Source of the DNA: Streptomyces sp. CC0208
GTDB taxonomy: Bacteria; Actinomycetota; Actinomycetes; Streptomycetales; Streptomycetaceae
Assembly (NCBI RefSeq): GCF_003443735.1
Contig: NZ_CP031969.1
Span: forward strand, 3,782,001-3,846,000
DNA length: 64,000 bases
Direction: 5' to 3'
Below the pieces are notes generated by a model. It did not search any database and had not been told where the DNA came from. It saw nothing but the letters and a program-made list of their open reading frames with translations. A program made the position numbers and the translations under genes. The first letter of the stretch is position 1. Each line of letters opens with the position of its first letter. This document shows positions 51,649 through 60,592 of this stretch, in pieces.

Positions 51649-51740
51649 AGAAGTACTGACGGCCAGTACCGGCCATCCGTGCGCAGCACATATGTGCCAC
51701 TCTGTTGCGCGCAACAACACGTACCGGGAGGGGAGTACGG

Positions 51741-53009
51741 GTGGCCGCGCCCATGCAGCTGACTCGAATGCACCGCGTGCTCATAGGCGTGGTCGTGTTC
51801 GGCGCCGTGATCATCGCCGGCATCGGCTTCGCGGGGTCCTACGCGGCCGTCCGTGAACTCGCTTTCCAAAAGGGCTTCGGGAACTTCAGTTATGTGCTCC
51901 CGATCGGCATCGACGCGGGCATCTGCGTCCTGCTCGCCCTTGACCTGCTTCTGACGTGGATCCGCATCCCGTTCCCGCTGCTGCGGCAGACGGCGTGGCT
52001 CCTGACGGTCGCCACGATCGCCTTCAACGGCGCGGCGGCCTGGCCGGATCCGCTGGGTGTGGGCATGCACGCGGTGATCCCGATCCTGTTCGTGGTGTCG
52101 GTGGAGGCGGCCCGGCACGCGATCGGCCGGATCGCGGACATCACGGCGGACAAGCACATGGAGGGGGTGCGCCTCACCCGCTGGCTCCTCTCCCCCATTC
52201 CGACGTTCCTTCTGTGGCGCCGCATGAAGCTGTGGGAGCTGCGCTCCTACGAGCAGGTCATCAAGCTCGAACAGGACCGGCTGGTCTACCAGGCCCGGCT
52301 CCACTCCCGCTTCGGCCGGGCCTGGCGCAGGAAGGCGCCGGTGGAGTCCCTGATGCCGCTCCGCCTGGCCCGGTACGGGGTTCCGCTGGCGGAAACGGCT
52401 CCGGCGGGGCTGGCGGCGGCGGGCATAGAACCGGTCCTGCTTCCGCCGGCACCCGAGATCACCGCCGGTGCGGCTGCTCCCGAACCGCAGAGGGCAACGC
52501 CCCAGGGCGGGCAGCGCCCCGAGTTGGACGGCGCACTCCGCCCGCAGCAGGCCGCCCAGGAACCCGAACCGGACCTGAGCCCCTGGTTCGAGGCCCCCCA
52601 GCAGATCGAGTACCAGGGCGGCTACAACCCCGACTACGACCCCGCGGAGCAGTACAACCGCTGGTACGAGGAACAGATCGAGGCCGAGCAGTACGAGCTC
52701 CAGCAGATCCAGTACGAGGAGCCTCCCAGGGAGCCCTCGATGGAGGAGACCGGCAGCTTTCCCATCCCGGTGAGCAGCGGCCGTACCCGGGAACTCGGCG
52801 AGGGCGGCGGCACCCCGGAGCCGACGGAGGAAGACTTCTACCAGGTCTTCAAGAAGTCGATAGACGGCAGCTACCCCTCCCCCGGCCAGCTCAGGGGTGA
52901 CGTGGAAGCGACGTACGGCGTCGTGCTCCCGCAGCGCGAGGCCGAGCGCATGGTCAACCGCTTCACGAACCGCCACACCGCGGAACTCCAGGAAGACCAC
53001 ATCGCCTGA
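51741..53009 (+). CDS. DUF2637 membrane protein with C-terminal module shared with a kinase
   Basis: 422 residues. Four membrane helices in the first ~125 residues (VLIGVVVFGAVIIAGIGFAG; VLPIGIDAGICVLLALDLLL; WLLTVATIAFNGAAAW; AVIPILFVVSVEAARHAIGR) make a DUF2637/SpdB-like unit. A basic cytoplasmic stretch and a long Pro/Glu/Gln/Tyr-rich linker (240-355) follow. The last 62 residues (EEDFYQVFKKSIDG ... RFTNRHTAELQEDHIA) match the end of the Ser/Thr kinase at 56714 in 43 of 62 positions. GTG at 51741 is set by GGGAGGGGAG 5 bp upstream. DUF2637 proteins are best known from plasmid-spread regions and chromosomal homologues; the role here is unknown. Confidence 0.85.
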   Translation: MAAPMQLTRMHRVLIGVVVFGAVIIAGIGFAGSYAAVRELAFQKGFGNFSYVLPIGIDAGICVLLALDLLLTWIRIPFPLLRQTAWLLTVATIAFNGAAAWPDPLGVGMHAVIPILFVVSVEAARHAIGRIADITADKHMEGVRLTRWLLSPIPTFLLWRRMKLWELRSYEQVIKLEQDRLVYQARLHSRFGRAWRRKAPVESLMPLRLARYGVPLAETAPAGLAAAGIEPVLLPPAPEITAGAAAPEPQRATPQGGQRPELDGALRPQQAAQEPEPDLSPWFEAPQQIEYQGGYNPDYDPAEQYNRWYEEQIEAEQYELQQIQYEEPPREPSMEETGSFPIPVSSGRTRELGEGGGTPEPTEEDFYQVFKKSIDGSYPSPGQLRGDVEATYGVVLPQREAERMVNRFTNRHTAELQEDHIA

Positions 53010-53068
53010 GCCACCCGGACATGAGAAGGGGCCCTCCACGCCGGAGGGCCCCTCTTCCGTACCGCCAG

Positions 53069-54805
53069 TTACTCCCCGAGCAGCGCCCGGACCCGCTCCT
53101 GACCGACGGCCAGCAGCAGCGTGGGCAGCCGGGGCCCGGTGTCCCGGGAGACCAGCAGCCGGTACAGCAGGGCGAAGAAGGTCCGCTGGGCGGTCTTGAT
53201 CTCGGCCGGCAGTTCCTTGGGCGTGGCGTCCGCGGAGAAACCGGCCTGCACCTTGGGCACGCCGTACACGAGGTGGGTGAGCCCGTCGAGCGACCAGTTC
53301 GAGGCGAGCCCGTCGAGCAGCAGCCGCAGCGACTGCTGGGAGGCCTCGTCGAGGGACTTCAGCAGCTCGGCGTCGGGTTCGTCCCGCACGATGGTCCGCT
53401 GGTCGGCGGGCACCTGCGTGTTGATCCAGGCCTCGGCCTTGTCGTACCGGGGCCGGGCCTCGTCCAGCGCCGACAGCGGGTTGTCGGGGTCCAGCTCGCT
53501 GAGGATCCGCAGCGCCTGGTCCTCGTGCCCGGCGGTGATGTCGGCGACGGAGGCGAGCGTCCGGTACGGCAGCACGCGCGCCGTCCGGGGCAGCTCCCGG
53601 CCGGCCGTACCCACCGCCCGCGCGTGTGCGGCCACGTCGGCCGGCAGCGCGGTGCCGTCGGCGACCTTGGCGTCCAGCTTGTCCCACTCGTCGTAGAGCC
53701 GCTGGATCTCCTGGTCGAAGGCGATCTTGAAGGACTGGTTGGGCCTGCGGCGGGCGTAGAGCCACCTCAGGAGCTGCGGCTCCATGATCTTCAGCGCGTC
53801 ACCCGGGGTGGGCACCCCGCCCTTCGACGACGACATCTTCGCCATCCCGGAGATCCCGACGAAGGCGTACATGGGGCCGATCGGCTGCTTCCCGCCGAAG
53901 ATCCCGACGATCTGCCCGCCGACCTGGAACGACGACCCCGGAGAGGAGTGGTCGACCCCGCTGGGCTCGAAGACGACACCCTCGTAGGCCCAGCGCATCG
54001 GCCAGTCGACCTTCCAGACCAGCTTGCCGCGGTTGAACTCGTTCAGCCGGACGGTCTCGGAGAACCCGCAGGCGTTGCAGGTGTACGACAGCTCGGTCGT
54101 GGCGTCGTCGTAGGAGGTGACGGTGGTGAGGTCCTTCTCGCAGTTGCCGCAGTAGGGCTTGTACGGGAAGTACCCGGCGGAGCCGGAGGAGCCGTCGTCC
54201 TCGGCGGCCGCGCCGGATCCCTCGGCGGCCTCGACCTCGGCCTCGTCGAGGGGCTTCTGCTGCTTCTTCGCGGCGGCCGGGGCCTTCTTGGTCCGGTACT
54301 GGTCGAGGATCGCGTCGATGTCCCCGCGGTGCGCCATGGCGTGCAGGATCTGCTCGCGGTAGACGCCCGAGGTGTACTGCGCGGTCTGGCTGATCCCGTC
54401 GAACTCGACGCCGAGATCGGCGAGCGCGTCGACCATGGCGGCCTTGAAGTGCTCGGCCCAGTTCGGGTGGGCGGACCCCTTCGGCGCGGGCACGGAGGTC
54501 AGCGGCTTGCCGATGTGCTCGGCCCACGACTCGTCGATGCCCGGGACCCCGGCCGGCACCTTGCGGTACCGGTCGTAGTCGTCCCAGGAGATGAGATGCC
54601 GCACCTGATGTCCCCGCCGCCGGATCTCGTCGGCGACGAGGTGCGGGGTCATGACCTCGCGCAGGTTCCCGAGGTGGATCGGTCCCGAGGGTGAAAGGCC
54701 GGACGCGACGACGACCGGTTTGCCCGGGGCCCGACGCTCCGACTCCTCGATGACCTCATCCGCGAAACGGGAGACCCAGTCGGTGGTCTCAGCGCTCTGA
54801 CCCAC
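53069..54805 (-). CDS. lysS: Lysyl-tRNA synthetase, class I
   Basis: A 578-residue archaeal-type class I LysRS, a form widespread in Streptomyces that charges tRNA-Lys. The HIGH-like motif is PSGPIHLGN and the KMSKS-like loop is KMSSSKG. A zinc ribbon is visible as CGNC and CNAC. An Ala/Glu/Lys-rich insert (KKAPAAAKKQQKPLDEAEVE) precedes the ribbon. GTG at 54805 is chosen since AGAGGA lies 10 bp upstream; GTG at 54814 is too close to that site but possible. It is divergent from argS, forming a two-synthetase locus. Confidence 0.95.
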   Translation of the reverse strand: MGQSAETTDWVSRFADEVIEESERRAPGKPVVVASGLSPSGPIHLGNLREVMTPHLVADEIRRRGHQVRHLISWDDYDRYRKVPAGVPGIDESWAEHIGKPLTSVPAPKGSAHPNWAEHFKAAMVDALADLGVEFDGISQTAQYTSGVYREQILHAMAHRGDIDAILDQYRTKKAPAAAKKQQKPLDEAEVEAAEGSGAAAEDDGSSGSAGYFPYKPYCGNCEKDLTTVTSYDDATTELSYTCNACGFSETVRLNEFNRGKLVWKVDWPMRWAYEGVVFEPSGVDHSSPGSSFQVGGQIVGIFGGKQPIGPMYAFVGISGMAKMSSSKGGVPTPGDALKIMEPQLLRWLYARRRPNQSFKIAFDQEIQRLYDEWDKLDAKVADGTALPADVAAHARAVGTAGRELPRTARVLPYRTLASVADITAGHEDQALRILSELDPDNPLSALDEARPRYDKAEAWINTQVPADQRTIVRDEPDAELLKSLDEASQQSLRLLLDGLASNWSLDGLTHLVYGVPKVQAGFSADATPKELPAEIKTAQRTFFALLYRLLVSRDTGPRLPTLLLAVGQERVRALLGE

Positions 54806-54948
54806 GATCGGCACGTCCTCTTTTTACTGATGGCGTTGATGGAGACTCCATTCTCCCAGACCGCCCCGCGCCGGAGAAAACCCCTTTACCCACCATGGGA
54901 TACTGACCGTGTCTATCTGATCCCCCGAGGAGAACGGCACCCACTCCC

Positions 54949-56703
54949 ATGGCCCCGGTCACGTCCCTCAGCGACGCCGTCAACCAGCAGCTCACCTCCG
55001 CGATCTCCGCCTCCCTGCCGGAGACCTCCGCGGACCCCCTGCTCCGACGCAGCGACCGGGCGGACTTCCAGGCGAACGGCATCCTCGCCCTCGCCAAGAA
55101 GGCCAAGGCGAACCCGCGGGACCTGGCGACGCAGGTCGTCTCCCGGATCACCACCGGTGATGTGATCAAGGATGTCGAGGTCTCCGGCCCCGGCTTCCTC
55201 AACATCACGCTCACCGACAAGGCGATCACCGAGAACCTCGCCGCCCGCTACGAGGACGGCGACCGTCTCGGCGTACCGCTCAAGGACGAGCCCGGCACCA
55301 CGGTGATCGACTACGCCCAGCCGAACGTGGCGAAGGAGATGCACGTCGGGCACCTGCGCTCGGCGGTGATCGGCGACGCCCTGCGCGGCATGCTCGACTT
55401 CACCGGTGAGAAGACGATCGGCCGGCACCACATCGGCGACTGGGGCACCCAGTTCGGCATGCTCATCCAGTACCTGATCGAGAACCCGGGCGAGCTGGCC
55501 CCCCCGGACGAGGTCGACGGCGAGCAGGCCATGTCGAACCTGAACCGGGTGTACAAGGCGTCCCGTGTGGTCTTCGACTCCGACGAGGAGTTCAAGGAGC
55601 GGGCGCGGAAGCGGGTCGTGGCCCTGCAGTCCGGTGACAAGGAGACCCTCGAACTCTGGCAGCAGTTCGTGGACGAGTCGAAGGTCTACTTCTACTCGGT
55701 CTTCGAGAAGCTGGACATGGAGATCCGGGACGACGAGATCGTCGGCGAGTCGGCGTACAACGAGGGCATGCCCGAGACCGCCCGCCTCCTGGAGGAGATG
55801 GGCGTGGCGGTCCGCTCCGAGGGCGCGCTGGTCGTCTTCTTCGACGAGATCCGCGGCAAGGACGACCAGCCGGTCCCGCTGATCGTGCAGAAGGCGGACG
55901 GCGGCTTCGGCTACGCGGCCTCCGACCTGACGGCGATCCGCAACCGGGTCACCGACCTGCACGCGACGACACTGCTGTACGTCGTGGACGTACGCCAGTC
56001 GCTCCACTTCAAGATGGTCTTCGAGGCTGCCCGCCGGGCCGGCTGGCTGTCCGACGGTGTCACCGCGCACAACATGGGCTACGGCACGGTGCTCGGTGCG
56101 GACGGCAAGCCGTTCAAGACGCGTGAGGGCGAGACCGTCAAGCTGGAGGACCTGCTGGACGAGGCGGTGCAGCGGGCGGCAGAGGTCGTACGGGAGAAGG
56201 CCCAGGACCTCACCGAGGACGAGATCCAGGAGCGGGCGGCACAGGTGGGCATCGGCGCGGTGAAGTACGCCGACCTGTCCACCTCCCCCAACCGGGACTA
56301 CAAGTTCGACCTGGACCAGATGGTCTCGCTGAACGGCGACACGTCCGTGTACCTCCAGTACGCGTACGCCCGTATCCAGTCGATCCTGCGCAAGGCGGGA
56401 GAGGTACGGCCGGCCGCCCGCCCGGAGCTCGAACTGGCGGACGCGGAGCGGGCGCTGGGCCTGCACCTGGACGCGTTCGGCAGCACGGTCTTCGAGGCGG
56501 CCGCGGAGTACGCCCCGCACAAGCTGGCGGCGTACCTCTACCAGCTCGCCTCCCTGTACACGTCGTTCTACGACAAGTGCCCGGTCCTCAAGGCCGACAC
56601 CCCGGCGCAGGTCGAGAACCGCCTGTTCCTGTGCGACCTGACGGCCCGCACCCTGCACCAGGGCATGGCCCTGCTGGGCATCAGGACGCCCGAGCGCCTC
56701 TGA
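54949..56703 (+). CDS. argS: Arginyl-tRNA synthetase
   Basis: A 584-residue class I synthetase. N-terminal Add-1-like domain, HIGH motif AKEMHVGHLRSAVIGD, GRHHIGDWGTQFGML, the KMSKS-equivalent region GADGKPFKTREGETVKL and the C-terminal helical anticodon-binding DALR domain (QLASLYTSFYDKCPVL). GAGGAGAAC precedes the ATG at suitable spacing. Divergent from lysS and convergent with the kinase gene. Confidence 0.96.
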   Translation: MAPVTSLSDAVNQQLTSAISASLPETSADPLLRRSDRADFQANGILALAKKAKANPRDLATQVVSRITTGDVIKDVEVSGPGFLNITLTDKAITENLAARYEDGDRLGVPLKDEPGTTVIDYAQPNVAKEMHVGHLRSAVIGDALRGMLDFTGEKTIGRHHIGDWGTQFGMLIQYLIENPGELAPPDEVDGEQAMSNLNRVYKASRVVFDSDEEFKERARKRVVALQSGDKETLELWQQFVDESKVYFYSVFEKLDMEIRDDEIVGESAYNEGMPETARLLEEMGVAVRSEGALVVFFDEIRGKDDQPVPLIVQKADGGFGYAASDLTAIRNRVTDLHATTLLYVVDVRQSLHFKMVFEAARRAGWLSDGVTAHNMGYGTVLGADGKPFKTREGETVKLEDLLDEAVQRAAEVVREKAQDLTEDEIQERAAQVGIGAVKYADLSTSPNRDYKFDLDQMVSLNGDTSVYLQYAYARIQSILRKAGEVRPAARPELELADAERALGLHLDAFGSTVFEAAAEYAPHKLAAYLYQLASLYTSFYDKCPVLKADTPAQVENRLFLCDLTARTLHQGMALLGIRTPERL

Positions 56704-56713
56704 CCGTCCGGTC

Positions 56714-58030
56714 CTATGCGATGTGGTCCTCCTGCAACTCCGCCGTGTGCCGGTTGGTGAAGCGGAGGACCATGCCGAGGGCGTCATCCAGCGGGAGCCG
56801 GGTGCCGTACGTCGCCTCCACCGCGTTGGCGAGCTGGTCGGCGGTGGGGTACATGCCGTCGATCGACATCTTGAAGACCTGGTAGTAGTCCTCCTCCGAC
56901 ATCGGCGCGGAGATCCTGTCGATCGCCACGTCGAGGTCCTCGGTCCGCCGTACGAGGACGTCCAGCTCCTGCCGGACCTTCTCGACCGTGAGCTTGGCCG
57001 CGCGGGTCGCCTCGGCCTTGAGCTCCTCGGCCTCCAGGACGATCCGTGCGGCTTCTTCCTGGGCCTCGGTCAGGAGGCGTTCCGCCTGGGCTCGTGCCGT
57101 TCTGACGAACTGCCCCACGAGGGACGTGCCGTGGCCGAGCCCGGCCATGTCCAGGATGCCACCGCCGGGTGCTGCCAGGGCGCGGCTCACCAGGATCGTC
57201 ATCAGGGTCTCGTGGACGGCGGCGGCGTCGAAGGGCCGGTCCTCGGGATGCTTTTCGAGCAGGCCCATGATGAGGCCGTTCAGCGCCGCCGGGATACCCG
57301 GTGCTCTCCTGCTCGGTGGCGTGGGCGTCTCCTGCTTGTGCTTGAGGACGACGGACCACTGGCTGTCGCCGCCGAAGGGCGGGCTGCCGGTCACCGCGTG
57401 GTAGAGGAGACAGCCCAGGGAGTAGAGGTCGCTACGACGGTCGACCGGCCCTATGGCATCGATCTGTTCGGGAGACATGTACGCGGGGGTTCCGAGCAGG
57501 ACCCCGGGCGCGGTCAGTTTCCGGGCGCCGACGGTGTCGCCGAGGAACTTCGCGATGCCGAAGTCCAGGACCTTCAGCGTCCCGTCAGGTGTCTGAAGCA
57601 CGTTCGCCGGTTTGATGTCCCGGTGGACTACTCCCTTGCGGTGCGCGGCGTGCAGCGCCTGGGCGATCTGCGCGCCCCACCCCACCGCGAGCGGCCAGGG
57701 TGCCGGGGCCGGTCCCTTGAACCGCTTGTCCAGGGAGACCCCGTCGACCAGCTCCATCACGAGGTAGAGAGTCTGACGACCACCGACCAGGACCTCTCCC
57801 CAGTCGTGGACGGTCACGATGTTCTGATGGGTCAGGCGGGCAGCCAACTGCACCTCGCGCTCGAACCTGTCCCGGACCTCGGCCTCGCCCGCGCCGTACT
57901 GCGGATGCACCACCTTGACCGCGACATCCCGCCGCATCCGCTCGTCTTCGGCGGCCCAGACCTGCCCCATCCCACCGGAGCCCAGCAGAGCAGTGATCCT
58001 GAACCGTCCGGCGAGCACTTCGTTCTGCAC
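56714..58030 (-). CDS. Soluble Ser/Thr protein kinase with C-terminal coiled coil and shared tail module
   Basis: A 438-residue Hanks-type kinase without any membrane helix, unlike PknB-type receptors. It has the Gly-loop LLGSGGMGQVW, catalytic K39, HRDIKPAN (D138), DFG (D156) and APGVLLGTPAYMSPEQ. A coiled coil follows at about 308-375 (AQAERLLTEAQEEAARIVLE and on). The final 62 residues (377-438, EEDYYQVFKMSIDG ... RFTNRHTAELQEDHIA) match the C-terminus of the DUF2637 protein at 51741. GTG start with GGAGGGG. It lies 56 bp downstream of the P-loop ATPase on the same strand and probably shares its promoter. Confidence 0.92.
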   Translation of the reverse strand: MQNEVLAGRFRITALLGSGGMGQVWAAEDERMRRDVAVKVVHPQYGAGEAEVRDRFEREVQLAARLTHQNIVTVHDWGEVLVGGRQTLYLVMELVDGVSLDKRFKGPAPAPWPLAVGWGAQIAQALHAAHRKGVVHRDIKPANVLQTPDGTLKVLDFGIAKFLGDTVGARKLTAPGVLLGTPAYMSPEQIDAIGPVDRRSDLYSLGCLLYHAVTGSPPFGGDSQWSVVLKHKQETPTPPSRRAPGIPAALNGLIMGLLEKHPEDRPFDAAAVHETLMTILVSRALAAPGGGILDMAGLGHGTSLVGQFVRTARAQAERLLTEAQEEAARIVLEAEELKAEATRAAKLTVEKVRQELDVLVRRTEDLDVAIDRISAPMSEEDYYQVFKMSIDGMYPTADQLANAVEATYGTRLPLDDALGMVLRFTNRHTAELQEDHIA

Positions 58031-58086
58031 CGGTCCCCTCCCCCGTCGGCGAGCCGACCCCGCAAGTCCCTCACGAGTATGGCGCC

Positions 58087-60021
58087 TCAGGGCCCCGCGG
58101 ACTCACCAGAGCTGCCGTACGACCCGCCCGCCGTCCGTCGTAGTCTCCGGGCCTCCTCTTCCATCCGGCCGGCGACCTCTCCGACGCCCGTGCCCTCTTC
58201 CAGACCGCCGGCGCGGAGTTCGGCGGCGAGGCCGGTGAAGTAGTGGGCGGTGGAGAGGAGGTAGTCGTCCACGTCGACGCCGACGGACGCGGCGGCGCCC
58301 GGGGGAATGCGGTTGACCTCGCCCAGGACGCGGTTGACCTGGAGGGTGATCTCGTCGCGGACGTCTCGCGTCAGGGCCACCGCCCGCCCCACCTGGGCGA
58401 GGATCGAATGGCAGGAGCGCGCGAGCTGCATCAGGAGCCGGTCGTCGCGGTTGAGGGAGGACGAACCCGACGCGCCGGGGTGCACAGTGCCCGAGGCGAT
58501 GCGCGCGTCCGCGAGCTGGCACTCGTAGCGCCGCAGGTCGAACGCGGTCGTCGCGCCGAGCGCCGCCCGGAAGCAGGGGTGGACCTGGAACTCCGTCTCG
58601 TGCGGCTGGACCGGCAGCCCGTCGTCGCCCGCGTACACCACGTCGTTGCCGCGCCGCACGCCAAGGAATCCGGTGCCATACAGCACGTCGATGATCCCAG
58701 GAAGCGTCAACGCGTTGGCGTACGCCGGGAAGTCGTGGTGAAGGGTCTCGGCGGCCGCATCGAAGCGGCGGGTGAGTGCGGCGCGCGTGACGACGTACCC
58801 GGTGTTCTGGAACAGCGGGAAGAGGTTCCGGAGAAAAGGGTGAGCGACCAGGTACTCCGAGGTCAGGTCCTTGAGCTTCCACTCCGAGAACTGCCGGCCC
58901 GCCTGTGTCACGTCCGCCTCGGTGATCCGGTCCCGCTCATGGTCCAGCCAGGCCTTCTCCTGGCACAGGTTGAGGAACTGGATAGCGTCACGGGGTCTTG
59001 GCAGACAGCGGCCGAAGAGATGGCCGGTGATCTCCTCCCCGCCCACCGTGTGGGGGAACAGCTCCTTCCACAGCCGTTCCTCGGTCAGCTCTTCCCCGAC
59101 GGAGGCCCGCGCCCTGGCCAACGCGAGGTCCTTCAGGGCCTGTTCCGTCCAGGCGATCCTGAGCTCGTCCCCGTGGAACTTGTCGCCCTCCCCGAAGGAC
59201 AGCGAGTCGTAGATGTCGGCGCGCAGGAACAGCAGGAACCGCACCGAACGGGCGTACAGACCCGCCGCGTGCTTGGCCGCCAGCAGCAGCCCGATCACCA
59301 TGGAGTTGCTGTCCGGCTCGGCGGACCACACCTGTTCCAGCTGGTCGACCATGAGGAGAAGGGGCGGATGTACGAGGCCGTCGCAGCCCAGGTCGGTGAA
59401 GGCCCGCGCCACTCCCTGTTCGACGATCTCCAACTGCCGCGCCGCACGGGCCCCTTCGGACGGCGACTGGGCGAGGTCCATGCTCGCCTTGACCCCGAAG
59501 GCCTCGAGGGACAGAGAGGTCTGGAGCCCCCGGGCGCCCTGCGCCAGCCGCTCCACCAGCCGGCCGCCCCCGCCCGGCGCCTCGCCGTTCTGCTTGAGGA
59601 ACCGCCCGAGCGCCTTGACCGAGTCGGCCTTGTGGCCGCCGTCATGTGCGCCCTTGGCATGGTCGACCAGATGCCGAGCGGCGTGCACGGCGAACACATA
59701 CCGCCAGATCAGCGCCTTGGCCGAGTCCCCCGGCAGCCCCTGCAGCTCGAACCGCCGGATCTCCTCCCCCGCGGCCTCGTCAGGGGTGACGAGTACTTTC
59801 CCGCCCCGGTGCCCGCCCTCGCCGTCGGACATCAACTGCATGCAAATGGCGCTCTTCCCGGACCCCTTGCGCCCGATGATCAGCATCTTGCGCCCGCTGA
59901 GCGCACCCCGGTACGCGGCGTTCGGCAGGAAGCCGCCGCGCAGCAACAGCCCCTCGGTTACGTCCCGTTCGGCGTCCTCACGCCCGAAGTGCAACTGCGC
60001 GAGCACTGGCTGGTCGGCCAT
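58087..60021 (-). CDS. P-loop ATPase, Sll1717-like
   Basis: A 644-residue soluble ATPase. N-terminal block FGREDAERDVTEGLLLRGGF and Walker A GRKGSGKSA (50-58), Walker B LLLMVDQLEQVW (221-232) and an arginine sensor-type strand FLLFLRADIYDSL follow the pattern of the Sll1717 group of STAND/KAP-like ATPases. A helical and winged-helix-like region follows (AALTRRFDAAAETLHHDF), then a predicted helical C-terminus. The function of this group is not established. Upstream on the minus strand is an exact match to the PafBC DNA-damage promoter motif. The Ser/Thr kinase gene follows 56 bp downstream, so the two likely act together. Confidence 0.82.
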   Translation of the reverse strand: MADQPVLAQLHFGREDAERDVTEGLLLRGGFLPNAAYRGALSGRKMLIIGRKGSGKSAICMQLMSDGEGGHRGGKVLVTPDEAAGEEIRRFELQGLPGDSAKALIWRYVFAVHAARHLVDHAKGAHDGGHKADSVKALGRFLKQNGEAPGGGGRLVERLAQGARGLQTSLSLEAFGVKASMDLAQSPSEGARAARQLEIVEQGVARAFTDLGCDGLVHPPLLLMVDQLEQVWSAEPDSNSMVIGLLLAAKHAAGLYARSVRFLLFLRADIYDSLSFGEGDKFHGDELRIAWTEQALKDLALARARASVGEELTEERLWKELFPHTVGGEEITGHLFGRCLPRPRDAIQFLNLCQEKAWLDHERDRITEADVTQAGRQFSEWKLKDLTSEYLVAHPFLRNLFPLFQNTGYVVTRAALTRRFDAAAETLHHDFPAYANALTLPGIIDVLYGTGFLGVRRGNDVVYAGDDGLPVQPHETEFQVHPCFRAALGATTAFDLRRYECQLADARIASGTVHPGASGSSSLNRDDRLLMQLARSCHSILAQVGRAVALTRDVRDEITLQVNRVLGEVNRIPPGAAASVGVDVDDYLLSTAHYFTGLAAELRAGGLEEGTGVGEVAGRMEEEARRLRRTAGGSYGSSGESAGP

Positions 60022-60049
60022 CCCGTCCCCCTACGTCGTACTGATCCCC

Positions 60050-60072
60050 ACGGTATCGGGACCCACCGACAA
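60050..60072 (-). promoter_or_regulatory. PafBC-type (RecA-independent DNA damage) promoter of the ATPase-kinase unit
   Basis: On the minus strand TTGTCGGTG (60072-60064), exactly 8 bp, then TACCGT (60055-60050). This equals the mycobacterial RecA-NDp/PafBC consensus TTGTCRGTG-N8-TANNNT. The predicted transcript begins about 20 bp before the ATPase ATG at 60021. Confidence 0.82.
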
Positions 60073-60077
60073 CAGGG

Positions 60078-60479
60078 CTACGCCCACGCGAACTCGCACC
60101 ACACCGCCTTCCCCGGCGCCCGCTCCCGCACCCCCCAGCCGTCACTCAACGCGGCCACCAGCAACAACCCCCGCCCGCCCTCGTCCCGGTCGTGGACGAC
60201 GTGCGGCACACCGCCCCCGCTGTCGTGCACCTCGACGACCAGGGCGCTCACGTCGTATCGCAGGAACAGCCGCAACTGCCGTCCCGGCGGCACGCCGTGC
60301 AGCAGCGCGTTGGTCACCAGTTCGCTCACGCAGAGCAGTACGTCGTCCGCCCGCGGGGTCTCCGCGAGCCCCCAGCCGGCCAGGGTCTCGGCAGTGAAGC
60401 GCCTCGCGGCCTGCGCGGACCGGCGTTCGCGGCGGAAGAACCTCTCGCGCAGGAGCGGTAGTCGGGTCGTCTCGTTCAC
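60078..60479 (-). CDS. HATPase (anti-sigma-type) regulator of the XRE/DUF397 triad
   Basis: A 133-residue protein with a single GHKL ATPase domain: N-box CVSELVTNALLHG, G1 EVHDSGGGVP and G2 GGRGLLLVAAL. In Streptomyces such small ATPases stand beside an XRE/DUF5753 regulator and a DUF397 protein, as here (whiJ/abaA-like loci), and influence development and antibiotic timing. GTG start with weak ribosome site. It is divergent from the XRE gene with an inverted repeat between. Confidence 0.9.
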   Translation of the reverse strand: MNETTRLPLLRERFFRRERRSAQAARRFTAETLAGWGLAETPRADDVLLCVSELVTNALLHGVPPGRQLRLFLRYDVSALVVEVHDSGGGVPHVVHDRDEGGRGLLLVAALSDGWGVRERAPGKAVWCEFAWA

Positions 60480-60524
60480 GGGACGAGGGTTGCGGAGAGT
60501 GACTAGCGTGGATCACTCGGTGAA

Positions 60525-60547
60525 CCCGTACAGATTTTTTGTACGGG
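60525..60547. promoter_or_regulatory. Inverted repeat upstream of the XRE regulator
   Basis: Perfect 8-bp arms CCCGTACA / TGTACGGG with spacer GATTTTT lie 46 bp before the XRE ATG and 45 bp before the divergent HATPase start. A second GTAC-containing stretch follows to 60567. Probable autoregulatory site. Confidence 0.65.
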
Positions 60548-60592
60548 CTCGTACCCGGTGACGTACGTGTCCGGAGGGGGAGGGAGACCTTC

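Noticed and set aside
58243..60561. 772-codon plus-strand frame over the ATPase gene
   Set aside because: Antisense shadow of the P-loop ATPase and HATPase genes.
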